Positions 32,770 through 39,215 of a stretch of DNA of 39,215 nucleotides are shown piece by piece (position 1 is the first letter of the stretch; each line of letters begins with the position of its first letter). Origin of the DNA: Bacillota bacterium (lineage in GTDB: Bacteria; Bacillota; Clostridia; DSM-8532); contig JAKIML020000079.1 in NCBI GenBank assembly GCA_022702935.2, positions 1-39,215 of the forward strand, written 5' to 3'. The notes under the pieces are model-generated. The model made no database searches. It was given only the letters and a program-made list of their open reading frames with translations, and had not been told where the DNA came from. Position numbers and translations under genes: made by a program.

Positions 32770-33303
32770 ATGAATACTCAGAAAAGCATTTCCAGCCAAA
32801 CGCTATTATTGATTCTCTCAGGAGTTATTACCATCCTTTTGATAACATTGACTGTATTGCAGGTTATAAAAATAAATGATTTGAACAAGGCCCTTCCTGA
32901 AATGCGGGCTACCGTTCAGAACAATAAAGAGCGACTTGAAAATCTGAAGTATCTTGATTCTATAAGACCATACATGGAGCAGGCTGTTGATATCTTAAGC
33001 AGGCAATTGCCTGAGGAACCCATGGAACATCAGATTATAGACCATATTAATGGCATTGCACGCAAATATAATACAGATTTTATAGATATATACTTCAGCG
33101 ACAGGGCACAGACCAATAACCTCCTGGTAATGCCGCTTAAAATTTCATTCAGCGGCAGCTACAAATCCTTTGTCAAAGTCCTTAATGAGTTGGAGCATGG
33201 AGAAAGACTGCTCAGAATTGATACAATGAAGATAAACAAACCCGATTCTGGTTTGAGTGAAATAAAAGCTGAAATCACAGCGGCTGCATTTAGCGGACAG
33301 TAA
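32770..33303 (+). CDS. pilO: Pilus assembly protein PilO
   Basis: A 177-residue bitopic protein built like PilN: a membrane helix (about 10-33), a coiled coil (35-65), and a ferredoxin-like domain with KISFSGSYKSFVKVLNELEH, a typical PilO segment. It starts in the base after the pilN stop, and GGAGGTG lies in the end of pilN. It completes the PilN/PilO/PilP-type alignment complex. Confidence 0.85.
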   Translation: MNTQKSISSQTLLLILSGVITILLITLTVLQVIKINDLNKALPEMRATVQNNKERLENLKYLDSIRPYMEQAVDILSRQLPEEPMEHQIIDHINGIARKYNTDFIDIYFSDRAQTNNLLVMPLKISFSGSYKSFVKVLNELEHGERLLRIDTMKINKPDSGLSEIKAEITAAAFSGQ

Positions 33304-33328
33304 ATTTATAGAGAGAAGGCTGAAGAAT

Positions 33329-35032
33329 ATGGGGCTCATATTTGGAGCAGGTTTCCTGGGTGATCAACTCGTAAAAATGGGTGTTATTACCGAAGAACAG
33401 ATAATGAAGGCTCTTGAGGTACAGGAACAGCGCAGAAGTAAAGGTCAGAAGGTGAAGCTGGGCCAGATACTGATAGAGCTTGGGTTCTGCAAAGAGGAGC
33501 ATATTGCCCGCGCACTTGCTCAAAAGTCTGGGCTGCAGTTTTTATCCATTAACAATATTGGTGTAGACATGTCCTGCGCCAATCTCATCACTCCTGAGAT
33601 TGCTATGAAATATAAGCTGCTGCCCATTGGTGTCAAGGATGGGAAACTGCAGGTTGCTATGCAAAACCCCAACGACATCATAGCCATAGACGATATACAA
33701 ATACTTACCGGCATGGAGATTCAACCCGTTGTTGTCCCTGATGGAGAGCTTGCTGCTCTTCTTGAGCAATTCTCCAATATGAGCAAGAGCTTTGAGAGTC
33801 AAAATGAGGATGAGGAGGAAGAGCAGGAACACGAGTTTGGCGCATTGGGTGAGGACGAGGTTAATGATAAGCCGGCAGTTATTCTGGTTAACCAGATCAT
33901 TAATCAGGCTGCCAGGGCTGGTGCCAGCGATATACATATCGAAGCCCTGGAAAAGTATACCCGTGTCAGATTCAGAATTGACGGCGTACTCCATGAGATA
34001 ATGCAGCAACCCCTTAAAATGCATCCTACCATCGTATCACGCATCAAGGTTCTGGGGGGTATGGACATTGCTGAAAGGCGCATCCCCCAGGATGGTCGTA
34101 TCACAATTAAATTAGATGATAATACCATTGATATACGTGTCGCTTCTTTACCCTCAGCCCATGGCGAAAAGCTTACTTTACGATTACTTAACAGGAATAG
34201 TCAGATGATTACGCTGGAGCAGCTTGGGTTTCCTGAAGTCCAATTAAAGCGTTATCATAAAGCCATGCACGCTCCCTATGGTTTTATTCTCATTACCGGT
34301 CCTACAGGAAGCGGCAAGAGTACAACCCTATATGCTACATTGGCGGAAATTAACTCTCCGGATAAGAATATTATCACCCTGGAGGATCCTATTGAACGCA
34401 GAATGGCCGGAATAAACCAAATCCAGGTTAATCCCAAAGCGGGTCTGACCTTTGCCTCAGGATTGCGTTCTATTTTAAGAAGCGATCCGGATATCGTGAT
34501 GGTAGGGGAGATAAGAGACCAGGAAACGGCAAAGATTGCGGTTGAATCAGCTTTAACAGGGCATTTGGTTTTCTCTACCCTTCACACCAATGACGCTGCA
34601 GGTGCAGTTACACGCCTTGGTGAAATGGGTGTGGAACCCTTTTTAACAGCGTACTCCCTTATTGGCGTTATTGCTCAGAGACTTGTTCGTATACTTTGCC
34701 CACAGTGTAAGCAGGCTTATCAGATATCCAGGGAAAAGCTGCTTGATAATATCCCTGAGTTCCCCCTCGAGCCCCATGAGTCGTCTGTGACCCTCTATAG
34801 GCCGAGAGGCTGCTTATCCTGCAATAATACTGGGTATAAAGGAAGAAGAGGGGTTTATGAGTACTTAAGCGTAACAGAGAGAATTCAGCGGATGATTCTG
34901 GAACATGCATCGGCCACTGAAATAAAAGCCGCTGCAATGAGTGAGGGGATGAATACTCTCAAACAGGATGGCTTATTGAAGGTCAGACAAGGCATCACAT
35001 CTATTGAGGAGCTATTGAGGGTGGTTATGTAA
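33329..35032 (+). CDS. pilB: Type IV pilus extension ATPase PilB
   Basis: A 567-residue hexameric ATPase that drives pilus assembly. The N-terminal MshEN/GspE-N domain (about 8-110) has two related motifs, FLGDQLVKMGVITEEQIMKA and KLGQILIELGFCKEEHIARA; such domains bind cyclic di-GMP in some assembly ATPases. The core has Walker A GPTGSGKST, the Asp box LEDPIERR, Walker B DIVMVGEIRD, the His box ALTGHLVFSTLHTNDA, and a C4 zinc finger (CPQC and CLSC) that is absent from PilT. AGAAGG precedes the ATG by 10 bases. Confidence 0.95.
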   Translation: MGLIFGAGFLGDQLVKMGVITEEQIMKALEVQEQRRSKGQKVKLGQILIELGFCKEEHIARALAQKSGLQFLSINNIGVDMSCANLITPEIAMKYKLLPIGVKDGKLQVAMQNPNDIIAIDDIQILTGMEIQPVVVPDGELAALLEQFSNMSKSFESQNEDEEEEQEHEFGALGEDEVNDKPAVILVNQIINQAARAGASDIHIEALEKYTRVRFRIDGVLHEIMQQPLKMHPTIVSRIKVLGGMDIAERRIPQDGRITIKLDDNTIDIRVASLPSAHGEKLTLRLLNRNSQMITLEQLGFPEVQLKRYHKAMHAPYGFILITGPTGSGKSTTLYATLAEINSPDKNIITLEDPIERRMAGINQIQVNPKAGLTFASGLRSILRSDPDIVMVGEIRDQETAKIAVESALTGHLVFSTLHTNDAAGAVTRLGEMGVEPFLTAYSLIGVIAQRLVRILCPQCKQAYQISREKLLDNIPEFPLEPHESSVTLYRPRGCLSCNNTGYKGRRGVYEYLSVTERIQRMILEHASATEIKAAAMSEGMNTLKQDGLLKVRQGITSIEELLRVVM

Positions 35033-35066
35033 TCACATGTGCATGTAACTTTGCTGGAGGAAGTTT

Positions 35067-36548
35067 ATGAAAAAGTTACTGAAAAGCCAACGTGGCTTGT
35101 CTCTGCCCATGGTCTTAATGGTGCTTGTCATATTGACTCTGTTCAGTACCGTGATTATCAGTTTGGGAACAACAGATACCTTGCATGCCTCAAAGCAAAG
35201 TCAGAAGCTTGAAGCCTATTACCTTGCGCGCTCCGGAGCAGAAGCAGTTGCATCCTATTTCGTCAATAATCCTGATAATCTCAACAATACTGATTTTAAA
35301 AATAAAATCGACGCCATTGTGGCAAGTGGTGAAAGTACAGAGTTTAAGCTGTCCCCCACCGATAGGGGAACCATTAAGGTTAAGGTTGAAAGGGAAGGGG
35401 ATAATCTGCTCATCACCGCCACTGCGTCCCTTGATGGGCTTCAGGAAACAGTGTCTCTTAGGGTTGATAAGGAAAACAGTACATCTATCGACTTTGATAA
35501 AGCAGTTTATGCATTAGAAAACATAGATATTAAAAGTAGAGTTAAAGGAAATATCGCTGCTTTAGGCAGTATTAAAGGCTCTAATGGTGGCACTATTGTA
35601 GATGGAGAAATATTCATCAGACCTGGAGCGCCATCTTCTACGGTTAGCGGCTTCTCACCAACATTAGTAAAGCAATTAACGGAAGTTTACGAATTCCCGG
35701 AGTTTCCTTTTCCTGATTTTCCTGATAGACCGAACCTATCGGATCTATCCTTATCATCGGCTAGTCCAACAGAAATAATCAATACCAATACACATTTTAG
35801 AAATGGCATATATGCGACAAACGCTTCAAAGCCTTTGAAAATCTACGTAGGAAATGATGATAGAATAATTAGTACAACAGAGTTGAAAATTGGTAATGGC
35901 GGAATATTGACCAATGTCAGAACAGGCTCAGGTGATTTGTACATATTTGCAGATGACTTCAAACTTGAATCTTACACATCAAAGTTAAGTCTTGACATCG
36001 GTGATGGTGACGTTAATATTATCACCAAAAAAGCCCTTTTCGCAGCACGTATTGATATTACAAGAAGCGCTTCTGCTAAGGGCAAGCTTAACATATATGT
36101 AGAGGATATGATTACATTTGGTTCTGGCTTTATCAATGAAAATGGCGATCCCAATGCTGTTAACATTTATTTTGCCGGAAGCAAGGATTACTATGGTAAT
36201 GATGTAGTAAATAGCAGATATGTTGATATAGGTAATGCAGTAAAAATGTCTGGATTGATCCATGTAAAGCAAGCTAGATTGAATATTGCCGGTGGAGGTA
36301 GTTTCAAAGGTAATATCATATCATGTGGAAAAGATGTGCTTTTGAATAATGGATCATTTACTGATGTTAAATTTGTTTATGCTCCTAATGCTACGGTTCA
36401 TATTTCAGCTCAGGTTAAAGGTGTTGTAATATCCAAGAATTTCGTCATAGACAATGGTGGATATTTAGAATACGCTAGACCTGACAACATTGATTTCTTA
36501 TCAAGTGTAATAGGTAGATTACGCTATAAATATGGAATCTGGAAATAG
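35067..36548 (+). CDS. PilX-like pilus-associated protein with long beta-rich C-terminus
   Basis: A 493-residue protein whose N-terminus (KSQRGLSLPMVLMVLVILTL) is a class III-type prepilin leader followed by a hydrophobic helix, as in PilX-like proteins; the usual Glu at position +5 is absent. After about residue 135 the sequence is Gly/Asn/Ile-rich with short repeated strand patterns, suggesting a beta-helix or adhesin-like domain. DNA composition shifts to AT-rich from about 35480 on. GGAGG precedes ATG by 6 bases. It may be a tip adhesin or surface-exposed minor component; no homologue is certain. Confidence 0.6.
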   Translation: MKKLLKSQRGLSLPMVLMVLVILTLFSTVIISLGTTDTLHASKQSQKLEAYYLARSGAEAVASYFVNNPDNLNNTDFKNKIDAIVASGESTEFKLSPTDRGTIKVKVEREGDNLLITATASLDGLQETVSLRVDKENSTSIDFDKAVYALENIDIKSRVKGNIAALGSIKGSNGGTIVDGEIFIRPGAPSSTVSGFSPTLVKQLTEVYEFPEFPFPDFPDRPNLSDLSLSSASPTEIINTNTHFRNGIYATNASKPLKIYVGNDDRIISTTELKIGNGGILTNVRTGSGDLYIFADDFKLESYTSKLSLDIGDGDVNIITKKALFAARIDITRSASAKGKLNIYVEDMITFGSGFINENGDPNAVNIYFAGSKDYYGNDVVNSRYVDIGNAVKMSGLIHVKQARLNIAGGGSFKGNIISCGKDVLLNNGSFTDVKFVYAPNATVHISAQVKGVVISKNFVIDNGGYLEYARPDNIDFLSSVIGRLRYKYGIWK

Positions 36549-36557
36549 GGATGGTTT

Positions 36558-36899
36558 ATGAGAATAATAAAGAGGCTTAAAGGTCAAAATGGTTTTTCTT
36601 TGATGGAGCTCCTAATCTCGCTGACAATACTGAGCCTGGTAGCGATGTTTTTGCTGCCATCACTTACTTTTGGCTATTTACAGCTTCATGAGGCCGGTAA
36701 CCAATCCCAAGCCTATGCCAGTGTTCAGACAAATGTAGAACAAGAGTTGGCAAAGCCATCAGTACCGACAAGCAATGCAATAACCATTCAATTTGGCGGC
36801 CAGACCATCAGTGTAAAAGGATCCATTATTGAAAAAGAAGAGGAGTATGGAACGCGAGGAAGCAAAGCCAAGGTGAAGATTTTCATACCCGGCAGGTAA
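36558..36899 (+). CDS. Minor prepilin (GspH/I-like size)
   Basis: A 113-residue prepilin. The leader ends at Gly in LKGQNGFSLMELLISLTILS, with Phe at +1 and the conserved Glu at +5, followed by the hydrophobic helix. The rest is a short beta domain without recognised motifs. AGGGATGG lies 5 to 10 bases before the ATG. Tightly linked with the next prepilin. Confidence 0.75.
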   Translation: MRIIKRLKGQNGFSLMELLISLTILSLVAMFLLPSLTFGYLQLHEAGNQSQAYASVQTNVEQELAKPSVPTSNAITIQFGGQTISVKGSIIEKEEEYGTRGSKAKVKIFIPGR

Positions 36900-36912
36900 T
36901 GGAGGAATTGTC

Positions 36913-37410
36913 TTGAAGAATAATAATCGGGGAGTAACATTAGTTGAACTTGCCATCAGTCTTACATTGATTGGGATTGTTCTCGCTATTGGGATGAATC
37001 TATTCTTCTTTGGCGAGAAATTGTTCTCCTCCAGTAATAATGCCTATCAACTGCAATCTCCAATACGCCTGACCGAGTCTTTTATTTCTTCAGATGTTCG
37101 GAATGCAACCAGCATAACCATTGTCACTGTTCCCATAACACCTGAACCGGGTTTTAATTATATTTACCTAAAGGACAGCAAAATCAGCCATTACTCAAAT
37201 GGAACAACATCAGATAAAACAGAAGCCATTATGGTGGACCAGAATATTTTTAAGATAAAAAAGGATTCAAATGGACGCAATTTTCTCTCGGTCTCTCTTA
37301 AGGGGAGTGTAGGAGGAGAGACCTATGAAATTAACACAGATATATTGCTGAATAATATTGTCAATCAGGGTGAGGCAGAAGGCAAGGCTGTTAAATACAA
37401 AAAGCCTTAA
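36913..37410 (+). CDS. Minor prepilin (PilW/GspJ-like)
   Basis: A 165-residue prepilin starting at TTG 36913, supported by GGAGG (36901-36905) 7 bases upstream. The cleavage motif is NNRGVTLVELAISLTLIG, with Glu at +5. The size and the beta-strand-rich C-part (FNYIYLKDSKISHYSNG) resemble PilW/GspJ-type minor pilins. Its stop overlaps that of the convergent pilT2 within TTAA. Confidence 0.72.
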   Translation: MKNNNRGVTLVELAISLTLIGIVLAIGMNLFFFGEKLFSSSNNAYQLQSPIRLTESFISSDVRNATSITIVTVPITPEPGFNYIYLKDSKISHYSNGTTSDKTEAIMVDQNIFKIKKDSNGRNFLSVSLKGSVGGETYEINTDILLNNIVNQGEAEGKAVKYKKP

Positions 37411-38507
37411 TACGTTGAACCATTCTTGTAGAAATTCTTAATATACTGGGGATCGGTAGCATATCCTACTGCATCCTCATAAGAGATTAAGCCCTGCCTG
37501 AGCAGGTCTAACAGGCTGGCATCCATGGACTTCATATTCTCTTTTCCACTGGTTTGAATCACATTCGTAATCTGGTGAATCTTATTCTCTCTGATGAGAT
37601 TCTTAATAGCCGGAGAAGTAATCATTATCTCTGTAGCCACAATGCGTCCGGTTCCGCATGCCTTTGGAATGAGTTGTTGTGATATAACACTCTGTAAAAC
37701 CATGGACAACTGTGTGCGTATTTGATTCTGTTGAAAAGGCGGGAATACATCTATGATGCGATCTATGGTTTTTGACGCACCAATGGTGTGTAGGGTTGAG
37801 AGAACCAGATGGCCAGTTTCAGCAGCCGTTAAAGCAATGGAAATACTTTCGAGATCTCGCATTTCGCCAATAAGGATTACATCGGGATCCTGCCTTAAAA
37901 CAGCCCTTAAGGCATTGGCATAGCTCCTTGAGTCCTGGCCTATTTCACGTTGATTAACAATGCTCCGTTTGTGCTGATGGACATATTCGATGGGATCCTC
38001 GAGGGTAACAATGTGACAGTCACGATGCTCATTAATATAATTAACCATGGCGGCCAATGTGGTCGTTTTACCCGTACCCGTAGGTCCTGTAATAAGAATG
38101 AGCCCCCGATTAAGCAGGCATAGTTCCTCAAGAACAGAGGGGAGGTTTAATTCTTCAAAGCCTTTTATTTCAGGGTTCAGCATGCGGAAAGCCATGCTAT
38201 AGTAGCCTTTTTGCTTGAAAATATTCAAACGGCACCGATAATCGCCAAAGGATGATAATGAGACATCAATCTCACCCTGGTTATTCAAGAAATCCTTTTG
38301 CTGCTCATTGAGGAGCATATCCACATAGTAGGCGGTATCAAAGGGGGTGATATTATGATTGTTTATAGGAATCAGGCGTCCATTGACTCGGCATGTGGGC
38401 GGTAATCCCACAGATATGTGCAGATCGGAGGCTTGTCGATTTGCCGTCTCCTCAAGCAAGCTATACAATTCAATGGGCTTTGCTCCATGGTCGGATCTTA
38501 GGTACAT
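37407..38507 (-). CDS. pilT: Second PilT-like retraction ATPase
   Basis: A 366-residue PilT paralogue on the opposite strand, the same length as copy 1. It has ASDLHISVGLPPTCRVNGRL, Walker A GPTGTGKTT (copy 1 has GSGKST), the Asp box LEDPIEY, Walker B DVILIGEMRD and LVLSTLHT. GGGAGA precedes the ATG. It is divergent from pilA and convergent with the pilin operon, so it is transcribed independently. Two PilTs suggest distinct retraction roles, as with PilT/PilU in other bacteria, although the sequence alone does not show which is dominant. Confidence 0.92.
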   Translation of the reverse strand: MYLRSDHGAKPIELYSLLEETANRQASDLHISVGLPPTCRVNGRLIPINNHNITPFDTAYYVDMLLNEQQKDFLNNQGEIDVSLSSFGDYRCRLNIFKQKGYYSMAFRMLNPEIKGFEELNLPSVLEELCLLNRGLILITGPTGTGKTTTLAAMVNYINEHRDCHIVTLEDPIEYVHQHKRSIVNQREIGQDSRSYANALRAVLRQDPDVILIGEMRDLESISIALTAAETGHLVLSTLHTIGASKTIDRIIDVFPPFQQNQIRTQLSMVLQSVISQQLIPKACGTGRIVATEIMITSPAIKNLIRENKIHQITNVIQTSGKENMKSMDASLLDLLRQGLISYEDAVGYATDPQYIKNFYKNGSTY

Positions 38508-38544
38508 GTTATATCTCCCGATTCTGCTAATTTTTACTTGTAAT

Positions 38545-38574
38545 ATTATAGCAAAATTACAAATGGGATGTACA
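38545..38574 (-). promoter_or_regulatory. Sigma-A promoter of the second pilT
   Basis: On the minus strand, TGTACA (38574-38569) and a perfect TATAAT (38550-38545) are 18 bases apart. The leader to the start at 38507 is about 30 bases. Confidence 0.55.
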
Positions 38575-38613
38575 TCAAAATATTCAAAATATCTTAAATT
38601 CCAATAAAAAAGT

Positions 38614-38638
38614 GTCTAACTTTTAATGTTGGTGGTAT
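38614..38638 (+). promoter_or_regulatory. Possible sigma-B-like promoter of pilA
   Basis: GTCTAA (38614-38619), 13 bases, TGGTAT (38633-38638). This differs by one base in each box from the sigma-B-type consensus (GTTTAA, 12-15 bases, GGGTAT). The same -10 can be read as an extended sigma-A -10 (TG-G-TATAAC), so the sigma class is undecided. The leader is about 45 bases. Confidence 0.4.
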
Positions 38639-38688
38639 AACAATTATAGGTAAAATTATTCCAAAACAATTTCGGGGAGGTCAAAATC

Positions 38689-39039
38689 ATGCTCAAGAAG
38701 TTCATGAAGAACAAAAAAGGTTTCACTTTAGCCGAATTAATGGTGGTTGTTGTTATTCTGGGTATATTGGTGGCTATTGCAGTACCCATATATAACAATG
38801 CGGCAGGCAATGCAGCCGAAAGAGCAAATCTATCCAATATCAGAATTATCCAGGGCGCTGTTGCTGCTTATCGCGCCGGAACTGGTAACCCCACAGCACA
38901 GCCCGACATAGCCACTCTTGTTAGCGCAGGTTATTTAGAGTCTGAACCAACAGTTCCAAGTGGAATTAATGATACAGGAACTTCCGGTTATAGTATTACT
39001 TATTCCGGGACCGGTTCAGGCATAGTTGTTACACCGTAA
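38689..39039 (+). CDS. pilA: Major type IV pilin PilA
   Basis: A 116-residue prepilin with the classic leader MKNKKGFTLAELMVVVVILG: cleavage after Gly, Phe at +1, Glu at +5, then the long hydrophobic helix. The globular part is short, Gly/Ser/Thr-rich and contains no Cys, so it lacks the disulfide loop of many pilins. It has a strong GGGGAGG site, its own promoter and terminator, as expected for the most abundant subunit. Confidence 0.88.
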   Translation: MLKKFMKNKKGFTLAELMVVVVILGILVAIAVPIYNNAAGNAAERANLSNIRIIQGAVAAYRAGTGNPTAQPDIATLVSAGYLESEPTVPSGINDTGTSGYSITYSGTGSGIVVTP

Positions 39040-39090
39040 TCTACCTTGGTTTTATATCCATCGCTGGGGATAAAGTGATAGTTATTATTA

Positions 39091-39131
39091 AGAGAGTCAG
39101 TCGCCAACAGGCGGTTGGCTCTCTGTTTTTT
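39091..39131 (+). terminator. Strong terminator after pilA
   Basis: A 15-bp stem (39091-39105 with 39110-39124, three G-T pairs) and a 4-base AACA loop, followed by six T (39126-39131). Confidence 0.92.
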
Positions 39132-39160
39132 GCTCTTTTCGCTTTTTGCTATAGGCAGTA

Positions 39161-39166
39161 TATAAT
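39161..39166 (+). promoter_or_regulatory. -10 element near the right edge
   Basis: TATAAT at 39161-39166, with no good -35, may start the next gene beyond the window. Confidence 0.25.
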
Positions 39167-39215
39167 GATACCAGAAATTAAGACAGACAAAACGGCCAAA
39201 ATAAGTTAGTATGGA

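Noticed and set aside
35470-36548. Mobile element as the cause of the AT-rich region
   Set aside because: No transposase, terminal inverted repeats or direct repeats are visible, and the reading frame continues through it.
39211-39215. ATG at the right edge as the start of a next gene
   Set aside because: There is no ribosome-binding site before it and only five bases remain.

Overview
The window looks like chromosome from an endospore-forming, monoderm Clostridia-type bacterium (Bacillota). The evidence is Firmicutes-style operons with strong Shine-Dalgarno sites, frequent ATGA start/stop overlaps, TTG starts, a PdaB-like sporulation deacetylase behind a sigma-E-like promoter, a ThiI without a rhodanese domain, DUF2225, and an AMIN/Amidase_3 cell-wall hydrolase. 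Composition is moderate, near half G+C by eye. I see no rRNA, tRNA, CRISPR array, transposase or phage gene.

Left part (1-16.4 kb): housekeeping genes in short operons. In order: a hairpin plus terminator at the left edge; a TraR/DksA zinc-finger protein; thymidine kinase on the minus strand; glyoxalase and a YgjP-type metallopeptidase; an acyl-CoA ligase coupled to a GNAT acetyltransferase; comM-dprA (DNA processing and competence); a PdaB-like deacetylase; a two-gene module of a tandem-OB SSB-like protein and a small P-loop protein; priA; then def-fmt-nagZ-queH.

Middle (16.5-25.2 kb): a large secreted amidase with AMIN-like modules and Pro/Thr/Ser linkers; a stretch of about 260 bp with no confident gene; rph-rdgB-yfcE; a cysteine desulfurase paired with thiI (tRNA thiolation); DUF2225; and an AIR-synthase/HypE-like protein.

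Right part (25.2-39.1 kb): an almost complete type IV pilus (T4P) locus. It holds pilD, a PilP-like protein, a secretin N-domain ring protein with no recognisable beta-barrel, pilT, pilC, a sigma-70-family factor, pilM, pilN, pilO, pilB, a PilX-like protein, two minor prepilins, a second pilT on the opposite strand, and a separately promoted major pilin, pilA. PilD processes the prepilins, PilB extends and the PilTs retract the pilus, PilC is the platform, and PilM/N/O/P form the alignment complex.

The most unusual feature is this pilus system. It keeps a PilP-like protein and a chain of secretin-type periplasmic ring domains in what appears to be a cell without an outer membrane. It also carries its own sigma factor between pilC and pilM. 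The pilA promoter region contains a sigma-B-like element pair (GTCTAA, 13 nt, TGGTAT), which raises the possibility of a flagellum-like hierarchy in which the operon's sigma factor switches on the major pilin.
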